NCBI GenBank assembly: GCA_964498075.1
Contig: CAZCGA010000079.1
Location: 1-28,948 of the forward strand
DNA from: CAZCGA01 sp964498075
Lineage (GTDB): Bacteria; Desulfobacterota; Binatia; HRBIN30
Length of the DNA: 28,948 nucleotides
Reading direction: 5' to 3'
The position numbers and the translations under genes were made by a program. The notes beneath the pieces were generated by a model. It made no database searches. It saw only the letters and a program-made list of their open reading frames with translations, and had not been told where the DNA came from. Positions 7,816 to 16,497 of this stretch are shown here, piece after piece (position 1 is the first letter of the stretch; each line of letters starts with the position of its first letter).

Positions 7816-10301
7816 CGTTCCCGTACGCGACCTGGGTCGCGGTAATCGAGCGCCACCATCGGCTGATCGTTGCCGGGTCGCTCTTGGTGTGCCTGCTGTC
7901 CGCTCTGTCGCTGACCCGCTTGCAGCTCGACATCGACGTTCTCGGCATGCTGCCACAGGGACGGGCGGCCTTCGATGACTTCAAGACGTTCATCGCCGAC
8001 TTCGGCGAGCTGGATGAACTGATTGTGTTGATCGACGGAGCGCCGGCGGAACGGTTGCAGGACTTCGCTGATGCGTTCGCCAGCCGCTTGACCCGACTCG
8101 ACACCGTCACTGCGGTCCATTCCCGCATCGACGTCCAGCAGCTGATGACGGGCCTGTTCGGCGGTTACCTGTACAACTATCTCCCGGAGAAGGACTACGC
8201 GGAGCTGGGGCGGCGCCTGACACCTGCGGGCATTGAGGAACAGGTGGCTGCGGATCGCGCCATGCTGAGTGCGCCGTTCGACCTCAGCGCCGCGCGGGGC
8301 GTCGTCGAGGATCCGCTCGGCGTACGCCGGCTCGCCGCCGGGGCACTGGCGGATGCGTACGGCGAGATGGCGCCGCGGCTGAGCGGTGGTTACCTCAGTG
8401 CGCGCGATGGCAGCGCGCTGCTGCTCTTAGTGCGGCCACAGGCGTCCGCCTTCGACATCGCCTTCAGCGAGCGGCTGATGCGACAGGTGCGCCAGGCGGA
8501 GGCGGACACCCGCGGTGGCGTGGCGAGCGATGGTGTCCGCGTGGCGTACACCGGCAGCTACGTCTATGCCCTCGAGGACGCCGCCACCCTGAAGTGGGAC
8601 GTCGGCCAGTATACGCTGCTGGCGCTCGTCGGCGTGCTGGCCGTCTTCTACTTCGGCTACCGCAGCTTCCGGATTCTTCCTTTTGTGACCTATCCGCTCA
8701 TCGTGACGACGCTGCTCACCTTTGCGCTGTCGCTGCTCCTGTTCGAGCAGCTCAATGCCGTGTCGATCAGCTTCGCCGCCATCCTTTATGGGTTGTCGAT
8801 CGACTCCGCGATCTACTTTTACACCCGGTTGCTGCAGGAGCGGCGGGAGCGCGATCTGCGGGCCGCTGTGACGGCGACCCTCGCCGGGCTGGGACGTGCC
8901 AATCTCGCGGCCTCGGCCACGACGGCTGCGGCGTTCTTCGTGATCGGGTTCTCGTCCCTGAGTGCGGTGCGGCAGCTCGGCTTCCTGACCGCTCTCGGCA
9001 TGCTGATCACCACGGCCGAGTTCTTCACCCTCTACCCCGCCCTCGGCTTCTTCTTCGCGCGCAGTGGCTCGCCGGGGGTGAGTGCGTTTGAGACGCCGCG
9101 GCTGGGGCGCGTGGCGGCAGGGAGCGCGGCGCGCGCGGCTCCGGTTGCCGTCATGGCTGCGCTCGTCGCCTGCGGCCTCCTGCTCGCGGCGCGGCACGTG
9201 GCGCTGGACGTGCGCTTGACGCATCTGCGACCTGGTGACTCCGCAGCTGTGCGGGTGCAGGAGGACATCGCGGCTCGCTTCGGCGAGCCAGGCTCGGATG
9301 GCGCCGTGCTCGTCCGACGCGGCGATCTGGAAGGCGCCCTGGTGGACGGCGAGGAGGTGGCGCGGCGTCTGGCCGTGTACGAGACCGAAGTATTGCTTCG
9401 ATCGGTGCAAAGTGTCCAAGCGCTCCTACCATCAGCGCGCCTGCAACGAGCCCGTCTCGAGCTGTACAATGCACTCCCGCGCGCCGGCGCGGTTGAGATG
9501 CTGCGCGCAACGCTGGAACGGAACGGCTTTGTGGCACCGCGCTTCGCTGACTTCTTTGACGATTTCCAGCGGCGGCGCGACGCGATCGTCCGGATCGACG
9601 ACCCGGCGCTGGCACCGCTGGCGTTTCTTGTCCAGCACCACGTGAGGGCGCACACCAACGAGTACACGGTTGCGACCTACCTCACGCCGGCCGCCGGTGT
9701 CAGCCTGCGGGTGATCGCCGACCGCTTGGTGCACGACCTTGGCGATCTGCGGTTCAGCATTGCGGCGCGGTCGCTGCTGGAGGAGGAGCTGAGATCCGTG
9801 TTGCACCGCGAGCTGGCGGTCTTTTTCATGTTCGGGCTGGTCGGGAATTTCATCCTCCTGCTCATCAGCTTCGGTGCCGTCGGCACGGCGGTCGCCATCT
9901 TGGCGCCGGTCGTCCTGGTGGTGATCGCGCTGTTCGCCAGCATGTGGGTGGTGGGACTCACGCTCGATCCGGTCAATTTAATCGTCACGCCGCTGCTCTT
10001 TGGGCTGGGCGTCGACTACGGTGTCTACATCGTCGCGCGTGCCCGCGAATGCGGCGCTGTGCCCGACGCGCTCCGCTATGGGGGTCGGGCGGTGGTGGTG
10101 ACGGCGCTGACGACCGTCGCCGGGTTTGGGTTCCTCGGGCTGTCACGCTTTCCGGCGCTGGCGACAATGGGCCTGCTCGCCGGCGTCGGACTCTTCCTCT
10201 GCCTGTTGTTGTCGATTATTCTGCTGCCGGCGTTGCTGACGTTGCTGTCGGCGGAGTGGGCGGATCCAGACGATTACTCGTCGCGGCAGCGCGCTGAGTA
10301 G
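7812..10301 (+). CDS. MMPL/RND-superfamily lipid exporter
   Basis: About 829 aa with the RND duplicated layout: TM1 near residues 18-38, a large periplasmic loop, five TMs at ~260-420, TM7 near 446, a second loop, and five TMs at ~668-815. The fourth-helix motifs LSIDSAIYFYTRLLQE (about 327) and FGLGVDYGVYIVARARE (about 733) are typical of MMPL/RND proton-relay helices; the second keeps the Asp-Tyr pair. Such exporters in aryl polyene and xanthomonadin clusters flip or extract the finished lipid from the inner membrane. The GTG at 7812 gives a GTGA overlap with the lipoprotein stop and is preferred over the GTG at 7800. Its stop shares one base with the next start. Confidence 0.93.
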   Translation: MTFPYATWVAVIERHHRLIVAGSLLVCLLSALSLTRLQLDIDVLGMLPQGRAAFDDFKTFIADFGELDELIVLIDGAPAERLQDFADAFASRLTRLDTVTAVHSRIDVQQLMTGLFGGYLYNYLPEKDYAELGRRLTPAGIEEQVAADRAMLSAPFDLSAARGVVEDPLGVRRLAAGALADAYGEMAPRLSGGYLSARDGSALLLLVRPQASAFDIAFSERLMRQVRQAEADTRGGVASDGVRVAYTGSYVYALEDAATLKWDVGQYTLLALVGVLAVFYFGYRSFRILPFVTYPLIVTTLLTFALSLLLFEQLNAVSISFAAILYGLSIDSAIYFYTRLLQERRERDLRAAVTATLAGLGRANLAASATTAAAFFVIGFSSLSAVRQLGFLTALGMLITTAEFFTLYPALGFFFARSGSPGVSAFETPRLGRVAAGSAARAAPVAVMAALVACGLLLAARHVALDVRLTHLRPGDSAAVRVQEDIAARFGEPGSDGAVLVRRGDLEGALVDGEEVARRLAVYETEVLLRSVQSVQALLPSARLQRARLELYNALPRAGAVEMLRATLERNGFVAPRFADFFDDFQRRRDAIVRIDDPALAPLAFLVQHHVRAHTNEYTVATYLTPAAGVSLRVIADRLVHDLGDLRFSIAARSLLEEELRSVLHRELAVFFMFGLVGNFILLLISFGAVGTAVAILAPVVLVVIALFASMWVVGLTLDPVNLIVTPLLFGLGVDYGVYIVARARECGAVPDALRYGGRAVVVTALTTVAGFGFLGLSRFPALATMGLLAGVGLFLCLLLSIILLPALLTLLSAEWADPDDYSSRQRAE

Positions 10302-11710
10302 TGGAATACGAAATGGACACTGCGAATCTGGCGATCGCGAGCCGTGGTTGCGATACACGCGATCAAAGCATCCGCGATGCGATAACGCGGGCGCGGCGCA
10401 GCCCCTTCTACGCGCGGCATCTCGCCGGATACGAGTGTCAGAGCCGGGCGGATCTGCTGCGACTGCCACTGACCTTCAAGAGCCATCTGCGCGACGCCAG
10501 CCCGTTTGGCATGCTTGCGGTGCCCGCGGCGAAGGCCTGGCACTACCATGAGTCCAGCGGCACTAGCGGGGAGCCGATCTCTACCTGGTGCGGCCTGGAG
10601 GAGCTGCAAGCCATGGCGGTACGCGTGCAGCGGATGGTGCCCGAGCTTGCCTCCGACACGATCTTGTTGAATCGGTTTCCGCTGTTCGCCCCGGTGTCGT
10701 TTGTGTTCGAGGAGGCGCTGCGCCGCGCCGGTGCCTGCCACATCCCGGCGGGTAACGTCAGCTGGGACGTGCCGTTCACCCGCGCTCTGGACTTCATCCG
10801 GCGCTTGCGAGTGACGGCATTGAGCAGCCTGCCGTTGGAGCCGATCCTGCTGCGCGAGCTGGCCCGGGAGCAGGGGCTCGACATGCGCCGCGACCTCAAC
10901 TCGGTACGCGTGATCTTCGCGGGCGGGGCCGTGCTGCCGCCGGCGATGCGGCGCGTCATCGAGCAGGACTGGGACGCCCGCGTGGTGGAGATCTACGGCT
11001 CGAACGAAACGATGCTGCTCGGCGTCGGCTGCGTCGAAGGGCGCCTGCATTTGTGCTCCGACCTGCTCGAGATGGAGGTGCTCGATCCGAAGACGCATGC
11101 GCCCGTCGCGCCGGACGCACGCGGCGTGCTGACGGTGACCAGTCTGGTGCACGAGGCCATGCCGCTGGTGCGCTACTTCACCGGCGACCTCGTACGCGTC
11201 AGTCCGGCGCCGTGCACGTGCGGACACCTCGGGCCGGTTGCCGAGGTGTTCGGTCGCATGGAGGACGTGATCGAGCTGGACGGTGCGGCGGCGACCGCGT
11301 GCGATGTACTCGACGCGGCGTACGACTTTGCCGATCGCCTCGGGACGCGGATCTTCTTCATCTTGGTGCGGCGGCGTGGGCTGCATCTGCTCATCGAGGT
11401 CGCTGAGCCGCACATGGCGAGGAACGTAGACTCCGAGCGGCGCCTGGCAGAGCGCATCGGCTTGCCGGTGAGCGTGGAGTATCTGCGCCACAACGACGTC
11501 ATGGACCGCACTGCGTTGTTCCGCACGCCGAAGATCTACAAGCCAGGTCAGATCAGCGACTGGCGCGGCGCGGGACGGAAAACGATCACCATCATGGAAG
11601 CTCTCCTGGAATGGCCGCGCTTTGACCTGCGCACGCTGGCGCACATCGCCCTGCGCCAGGTCCGCAATGCGCGGCGTCGCCGCCGGCTCCTGCGTGAGGA
11701 CCGCGACTAG
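10301..11710 (+). CDS. PaaK-like AMP-dependent acyl/aryl ligase
   Basis: A 469-aa adenylate-forming enzyme resembling phenylacetate-CoA ligase. Core motifs in order are the phosphate loop HESSGTSGEP (about residue 83), VIFAGGAVLPP, the adenine motif YGSNET, YFTGDLVRV, a Cys pair in PCTCGHLGP that is common in PaaK-type ligases, and FGRMEDVIELDG. The C-terminal catalytic-Lys region may be RTPKIYKPGQI; the last ~40 residues are very basic. It would activate a carboxylic acid as acyl-AMP for transfer to CoA or to the ACP, most likely the starter unit. An aromatic starter is a guess from family and cluster type. The GTG at 10301 overlaps the MMPL stop by one base; the ATG at 10313 is an alternative start. 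Confidence 0.88.
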   Translation: MEYEMDTANLAIASRGCDTRDQSIRDAITRARRSPFYARHLAGYECQSRADLLRLPLTFKSHLRDASPFGMLAVPAAKAWHYHESSGTSGEPISTWCGLEELQAMAVRVQRMVPELASDTILLNRFPLFAPVSFVFEEALRRAGACHIPAGNVSWDVPFTRALDFIRRLRVTALSSLPLEPILLRELAREQGLDMRRDLNSVRVIFAGGAVLPPAMRRVIEQDWDARVVEIYGSNETMLLGVGCVEGRLHLCSDLLEMEVLDPKTHAPVAPDARGVLTVTSLVHEAMPLVRYFTGDLVRVSPAPCTCGHLGPVAEVFGRMEDVIELDGAAATACDVLDAAYDFADRLGTRIFFILVRRRGLHLLIEVAEPHMARNVDSERRLAERIGLPVSVEYLRHNDVMDRTALFRTPKIYKPGQISDWRGAGRKTITIMEALLEWPRFDLRTLAHIALRQVRNARRRRRLLREDRD

Positions 11711-11895
11711 CGCGAGTTGCAGCGCCTGACGCTGAACGAAGCGAGCGATTGCGCGCGACGGCCCGCAGCATGCCGCTCGGCACCGCCAACAGCGTGGCCC
11801 GCTCCCCGGCTTGCTCGCGGTAGTAGTTCCGGTCGCCCGGAGTAACGGCCCCTCTCTTGGGCCGTGTATCGAGGGGCGGGTCGCGCGAAGCCCCC

Positions 11896-11925
11896 TTGAA
11901 CCGCAGGACCCTTGGACCCTATGAT
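11896..11925 (+). promoter_or_regulatory. Sigma70-like promoter candidate for the ketosynthase operon
   Basis: TTGAAC (11896-11901) and TATGAT (11920-11925) are separated by 18 bp, in the 229-bp gap before the first ketosynthase. The ATG at 11940 lies only 14 nt after the -10 box, so the leader would be very short. Upstream, CGGCCC and GGGCCG can form a 6-bp hairpin with a 7-nt loop (11846-11864). It lacks a T tract, so it is not convincing as a terminator. Nothing else in the gap is recognisable. Confidence 0.45.
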
Positions 11926-11939
11926 TCACGGCCGCACTC

Positions 11940-13160
11940 ATGGAAGGTCTCCAGCGTCGCCAGGCCGTGATCACCGGCTGCGGGGCTGTCTCGCCGCTCG
12001 GCTGTGGTGTGCCCGCGTTCTGGCGCGGCTTGCTCACAGGGCGCAGCGCCTTGGGGCCGATCCGTGGCTTCGACACGACGGGATACACGCGCGTCGTTGC
12101 AGGTGAGGTGCAGGACTTCGTGCCGGAGCGCGACCTTTCGCCGGATGAAGCGCGTCGCCTCGAACGGATCAGCCAGTACGCTCTGGTCGCGGCCCGTGAA
12201 GCGTTGCGTGATGCCGAGCTCGACTTGCACCGCTGTGACCGGACGCGGGTCGGCGTAATCCTGGCGACCAGTTTGGGCGGTATGTTGATCGGCGAAGACT
12301 ACCAGCGCGCCAAGCACGACGGCCGGCCGTTCGCCGCTCGTCAGTTGCTGCACTTCCCGTACTACGCGACGGCGACCCGCTTGGCGCGCGAGCTTGACGT
12401 CTGCGGTCCGGTCGTCAGCCCATCGATCGCCTGCGCGTCGGGGACGCATGCGGTCGGTCTGGCGCAGGAGCTGATCCGGTGCGGGCAGGCGGACGTGTTC
12501 GTCGTTGGCGGTGCCGAGACGTTGTGTCCGTTCGTGGTGAGCGGCTTCAACTGCTTGCGGGCGACGACGGCTGACGTGCCGCGTCCCTTCGACATCCGGC
12601 GCGATGGGCTATCACTCGGCGAGGGTGCTGCCATTCTCATTGTGGAGGATGCGGCGCGCGCCGTGGCGCGCGGCACACGCGACGATGTGGAGGTTGCGGG
12701 GACGGGCCTGGCGGGTGACGCGGTGCACATGACGGCGCCGGCGCGTGACGGCGCGGGTGCGGCTCGGGCGATGCGTGCGGCACTCGCGGACGCCGCCTGC
12801 GCGCCGCACGCCATCGACTTCATCAGCGCGCACGGTACGGGCACCGTCTACAACGACGCGATGGAAGTCGCCGCGATCCATGCGGTGTTCGGCGAGGCCG
12901 CCGCGCGTATTCCCATCAATTCGATCAAAGGCGCCATCGGCCACACGCTCGGAGCGGCCGGGAGCTTTGAAGCGATCATGTGTGTGCAAATCTTGCGCGA
13001 CGGGGTCATCCCGCCGACAGCGAACTGCGAGCAGCTCGACCCGACATGCCCGCTGGATGTCGTGCGCGGGGCGGCCCGCCGGCAGCAGGTGAGCGTCGCA
13101 CTATCGACGTCGTCCGCATTTGCCGGCAACAATGCGGCGATCGTCCTGAAGCGTGCCTGA
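11940..13160 (+). CDS. Beta-ketoacyl-ACP synthase, active-site complete (first pair)
   Basis: A 406-aa FabF-type condensing enzyme that extends the ACP-bound chain by decarboxylative Claisen condensation. The triad is intact: Cys165 in SIACASGTHAVG, His298 in SAHGTGTVYND, and Lys330/His335 in IKGAIGHTLGAAG. The N-terminal AVITGCGAVSPLG and C-terminal FAGNNAAIVL are standard for the thiolase fold. The start is the ATG at 11940; no clear Shine-Dalgarno is visible, consistent with a short leader from the candidate promoter upstream. It is followed immediately by a degenerate ketosynthase, so the two probably form a KS/chain-length-factor heterodimer as in type II polyketide and aryl polyene systems. 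Confidence 0.95.
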   Translation: MEGLQRRQAVITGCGAVSPLGCGVPAFWRGLLTGRSALGPIRGFDTTGYTRVVAGEVQDFVPERDLSPDEARRLERISQYALVAAREALRDAELDLHRCDRTRVGVILATSLGGMLIGEDYQRAKHDGRPFAARQLLHFPYYATATRLARELDVCGPVVSPSIACASGTHAVGLAQELIRCGQADVFVVGGAETLCPFVVSGFNCLRATTADVPRPFDIRRDGLSLGEGAAILIVEDAARAVARGTRDDVEVAGTGLAGDAVHMTAPARDGAGAARAMRAALADAACAPHAIDFISAHGTGTVYNDAMEVAAIHAVFGEAAARIPINSIKGAIGHTLGAAGSFEAIMCVQILRDGVIPPTANCEQLDPTCPLDVVRGAARRQQVSVALSTSSAFAGNNAAIVLKRA

Positions 13161-13167
13161 CTGGACG

Positions 13168-14349
13168 ATGGAGCCAGTTGTCATCACCGGCTTCGGGGTG
13201 ATCTCGCCGCTCGGCCACTCGGTCGAGGAGCTGACAGCGCGGGTGGCTGCCGGTGAGCGTGCGCCGGTTGACGACGCGTCCGGCGCCTGTGTCGCGGCGG
13301 TCCCGATGGCGGCAGTGCCCGCCGACAAGCAGGCGCGCCTCGGTCGGCTCGATCGACTGTGTCGCTTCTTTCTCGCGGCTGCATACCTCGCAGTCGAGGC
13401 TGCCGATCTTGCCATCGCTCCGGAAGAAGCGGAGCGCATCGGGCTGTCCTTCGGCACCGGCTTGGGCTGCCTACTTACCAACGAGGAGTACAACCGCAAA
13501 GTGGTAGCGCAGGGACCGGCCGCGGCGAGTCCACGCCTGTTTACCTACACGGTGTCGAGCGCCGCCGCGGGCGAGGTGTCGATCGCGCTCGGTATCAAGG
13601 GTCCGAACGTCACCGCGCACATGGGATTTGCGGCGGGCTTGGGTGCCGTAGGCTATGGTTTCGATCTGATCCAGATGGGCAAGGCCGACGTGGTGTTGGC
13701 CGGCGGCGCGGACGTGATCGGGCCGGCCCTTGCCGAGGGCTTGCGGGACATGGGCCTGCTGAAGACGCTCGATGCAGCGCGGCCGTTTCGCGACGCGCAA
13801 CCCGGCGTGTACCCCGCGGAGGGTGCCGTGGTTGCGGTGCTCGAGCGGCGCGCGCGCGCCCAGCGGCGCGGCGCGCGCCTGTGGGCGCGTATCGACGGCT
13901 ACGCTGCGGGCTTCGAGCCCTCGCTGACGCGCCGAACGCGCGCGCACACCGGTGTCGCTGCGACACTGCAACGCGCGTTGACGCTCAGCCGGCATGCTCC
14001 CGGCGAGATCGACCTCGTGGTGAGTAGCGCGCACGGTACGCCGGTCGACGACGTCGAGCGCGCCGCAGTGGCGGAGGTGCTCGGTGCGCACGCCACGACG
14101 CTGATGCTGGCTCCGAAGGCCGCGTTGGGTGAGAGCTTTGGTGCGAGCGGGACGCTGGGGCTGGTGCTGGCGGCGGGCGTGGTGACCCAACCCCAAACGT
14201 GGGCAGATGGTGTCGCTTTCACGGTGGACGGGCAGAGCGTAGACGGGGCAGAAGCGGGTCGCCGGCTGCGATCGACGTCGGTGGTGGCGATCGACTCCCT
14301 GTGCTATTCGGGCAACATCGTGAGTCTCGTGCTCGCCCGCGACGAGTGA
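13168..14349 (+). CDS. Chain-length-factor-like ketosynthase partner, Cys replaced by Phe
   Basis: A 393-aa thiolase-fold protein of the ketosynthase family with a broken active site. The region aligned with CASG reads FAAG, so Phe154 replaces the nucleophilic Cys. The first His motif survives as AHGTPVDD (His289), but the second reads APKAALGESFGASG, with Glu322 in place of His. This fits a chain-length factor that pairs with the intact ketosynthase just upstream. The ATG at 13168 gives a standard N-terminus MEPVVITGFGVISPLG, 7 bp after the upstream stop; the GTG at 13153, overlapping that stop, is an alternative. The segment GPAAASPRLF is shared with the second degenerate partner at 17702, suggesting that both belong to one CLF subfamily. 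Confidence 0.9.
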   Translation: MEPVVITGFGVISPLGHSVEELTARVAAGERAPVDDASGACVAAVPMAAVPADKQARLGRLDRLCRFFLAAAYLAVEAADLAIAPEEAERIGLSFGTGLGCLLTNEEYNRKVVAQGPAAASPRLFTYTVSSAAAGEVSIALGIKGPNVTAHMGFAAGLGAVGYGFDLIQMGKADVVLAGGADVIGPALAEGLRDMGLLKTLDAARPFRDAQPGVYPAEGAVVAVLERRARAQRRGARLWARIDGYAAGFEPSLTRRTRAHTGVAATLQRALTLSRHAPGEIDLVVSSAHGTPVDDVERAAVAEVLGAHATTLMLAPKAALGESFGASGTLGLVLAAGVVTQPQTWADGVAFTVDGQSVDGAEAGRRLRSTSVVAIDSLCYSGNIVSLVLARDE

Positions 14350-14365
14350 GCTGCTGGGAGAGTTT

Positions 14366-15739
14366 GTGCGTGTTTTGTTGATCTCCGCCAACACCGAGAA
14401 GCTGCCGGACCCGGTGTTCCCCATCGGTGCGGCCTACATGGCCGCGGTGGCCGTGGAGCACGGGCATACGGTGGACACGCTGGACCTGTGCTTCCTCGAT
14501 GCGCCGCGTCCGGCACTCGACGAGAAGGTGAGCGCCGCAAACCCCGATGTCGTCGGCATCTCACTCCGCAATCTCGACTCGTCGTCGTTTCCGCAGAACA
14601 CGTCGTACATCGATGACTACGAGCGGCTGGTCGACGCGCTGCGCGAGCTGACCGACGCGCCCATCGTCTTAGGCGGAGCCGGTTTCACGGTGATGCCGAC
14701 GACGATCATGGAGCATCTCGGCGCGGACATCGGGGTGATTGGGGAAGGGGAGTTGGCGTTCCCCTGGATTCTGCAACGGCTGGCTGCGGGGCAACCCCTG
14801 GCTTCGACGCCGGAGTTTTTCTGTCAACCGGTCAACGGCGGCGTGTGCGTGAATCCGGTGACCCGCATCAAGCATCTCGACATCACCGGCGTGCCGATGC
14901 GGCAGCGCTTCGACATGGACCTATACTACCAGCGGGGCGGCGCGCTGAACATCCAAACGAAGCGCGGCTGCTATTTCGAGTGTGTCTTCTGCAGCTACCC
15001 GTTGATCGAGGGCTCGAAGGTTCGCATGCGCTCGGCCGGCGCGGTTGTCGACGAGATGCAGAGCATGCGTGAGGAGTTCCAGATCCGCCACTGGTTCTTC
15101 GTCGACAACATCTTCAACATGCCCATCCGGCACGCCAAGGACATCTGCGAGGAGATCGCCCGCCGCAACCTCGACGTCGAGTGGTCCGGGTATCTGAATC
15201 CGAAGTTCATCGACGACGAGCTGTGTGGGCTCATGGCCGCCTCCGGCTGCAAGGCGATCGAGTTCGGGACGGACTCCGGTGCGCCGGCGATGATCGAGAA
15301 CTTGAAGAAGGAGTTCAGCGTCGACGACGTGCGCGACGCGTCGGCGCTCTGCCACCGGCACAAGCTGAAGTTCTGTCACAGCCTCATCTTCGGCGGGCCG
15401 GGGGAGACGGCGCAGACGGTGACCGAGACCATCGAGCTGATGGACGAGCTGAAGCCGACCGCGGTGATCGCCATGACCGGCATCCGCATTCTGCCCGGAA
15501 CCGGCATGGTCGACATCGCCCTGCGGGACGGTCAGGTCGATGCAGACGACAACCTACTGTATCCGAAGTTCTACATCTCGCCGAACCTGGGTGATGAGCT
15601 GATCGACCGCATCGAGTCGTACGCACGCCTCCACTCGAACTGGATCGTGCCGGGCAAAGGCATCAAGACGAACGTTCAGGTGTTGCAGAAGCTGCGCGCG
15701 CGGAAGATCAAGGGCCAGCTGTGGCGGCTGCTGCGGTGA
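14366..15739 (+). CDS. B12-binding-type radical SAM enzyme in the ketosynthase operon
   Basis: A 457-aa radical SAM enzyme. Residues 1-~150 form a Rossmann-like cobalamin-binding-type domain (MRVLLISAN near the start, IVLGGAGFTVMP and GVIGEGE), although no DxHxxG cobalamin-ligand motif is visible. The cluster motif is Cys202, Cys206 and Cys209 in KRGCYFECVFCSYP, which would bind the 4Fe-4S cluster that cleaves SAM. The rest is a TIM-barrel with FVDNIFN and a C-terminal Lys/Arg-rich tail. The GTG start at 14366 has a GGGAG Shine-Dalgarno 5 nt upstream. It sits between the first KS pair and the ketoreductase and overlaps the latter by 4 bp, so it is probably a pathway enzyme. Relatives methylate, cyclise or rearrange carbon skeletons; the reaction here is unknown. 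Confidence 0.9.
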   Translation: MRVLLISANTEKLPDPVFPIGAAYMAAVAVEHGHTVDTLDLCFLDAPRPALDEKVSAANPDVVGISLRNLDSSSFPQNTSYIDDYERLVDALRELTDAPIVLGGAGFTVMPTTIMEHLGADIGVIGEGELAFPWILQRLAAGQPLASTPEFFCQPVNGGVCVNPVTRIKHLDITGVPMRQRFDMDLYYQRGGALNIQTKRGCYFECVFCSYPLIEGSKVRMRSAGAVVDEMQSMREEFQIRHWFFVDNIFNMPIRHAKDICEEIARRNLDVEWSGYLNPKFIDDELCGLMAASGCKAIEFGTDSGAPAMIENLKKEFSVDDVRDASALCHRHKLKFCHSLIFGGPGETAQTVTETIELMDELKPTAVIAMTGIRILPGTGMVDIALRDGQVDADDNLLYPKFYISPNLGDELIDRIESYARLHSNWIVPGKGIKTNVQVLQKLRARKIKGQLWRLLR

Positions 15740-16497
15740 CTGCCGATCCGTTGCGGGTGGACGGGAAACGCGCGTTGGTGACTGGCGCGTCGCGCGGTAT
15801 CGGGCGGGCCGCTGCCGAGGCACTGGCTGCCGCCGGCGCGCGGGTCGCGATCAACTACAACCACTCTGCGGCGGAGGCGGAGGAGGCTGCGGCGGCGGCG
15901 CGCGCATGGGGGGGCGAGGTCGAAGTTCTGCAAGCCGACATGGCCGATGTTGCGGCGATCACGATCCTGTTCGAGACGCTGCGCTCACGTTGGGGTGGGA
16001 TCGACATCGTCGTGAACAATGCAGCCATCGTGCGCGACGCCTATGTGATGCTCATGCCCATCGAAGCGTGGGACGATGTCATGGCTGTGAACCTCCGCGC
16101 CGCGTTCTTGTGCGCGCGCCAAGCGCTGCGGCCGATGATCCGGCAGCGGTGGGGGCGGATCATCAACGTCATCTCGCCGGCCGCGCTGCTCGGCAAGGAC
16201 GGCGCCGCCAACTACGCGGCGTCCAAAGGCGGGCTGCTGAGCTTCACCAAATCACTCGCCCGCGAGGTGGGTCGCTACGGCATCACGGTCAACGCAGTCT
16301 GCCCGGGATTGATCGAGACCCGCATGATCGCGAAGCTGCCTGCCGATGAACGCGCTCGCTTTGAGGGGCAGATTGCGCTGGGCCGCTTCGGAGCGGCGGC
16401 AGACGTTGCACACGCCATCCGCTTCCTGGCCAGTCCCGCGGCGGGTTACATCACCGGCGCCACGCTGGCCGTGGATGGCGGGTTGGTGATGGGATGA
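15736..16497 (+). CDS. FabG-like 3-ketoacyl-ACP reductase (SDR)
   Basis: A 253-aa short-chain dehydrogenase/reductase that would reduce the beta-keto group on the ACP with NADPH. The cofactor loop is TGASRGIG at about residues 17-24, followed by NNAA near 94-97. The catalytic set is Asn119, Ser147 in NVISPAALLG, and Tyr160/Lys164 in YAASKGG. C-terminal GRFGAAADVAHAIRFLAS and YITGATLAVDGG are typical of FabG. The GTG at 15736 gives a GTGA overlap with the radical SAM stop and is preferred over the GTG at 15721. It overlaps the next ketosynthase by ATGA. It is the only ketoreductase in the cluster and probably serves both KS pairs. Confidence 0.93.
   Translation: MTADPLRVDGKRALVTGASRGIGRAAAEALAAAGARVAINYNHSAAEAEEAAAAARAWGGEVEVLQADMADVAAITILFETLRSRWGGIDIVVNNAAIVRDAYVMLMPIEAWDDVMAVNLRAAFLCARQALRPMIRQRWGRIINVISPAALLGKDGAANYAASKGGLLSFTKSLAREVGRYGITVNAVCPGLIETRMIAKLPADERARFEGQIALGRFGAAADVAHAIRFLASPAAGYITGATLAVDGGLVMG

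Noticed and set aside
11711..11830. Protein-like - strand peptide (around DRNYYREQAGERATLL) in the gap before the first ketosynthase
   Set aside because: It reads like a possible gene remnant, but it is too short, has no start or domain, and I could not tie it to any family.
11846..11864. Hairpin CGGCCC-N7-GGGCCG considered as a rho-independent terminator
   Set aside because: The stem is only 6 bp and no T tract follows.
10274..12088. A 604-codon - strand frame across the PaaK-like ligase and the intergenic gap
   Set aside because: Low-complexity translation without recognisable domain; antisense to a well-supported ligase.
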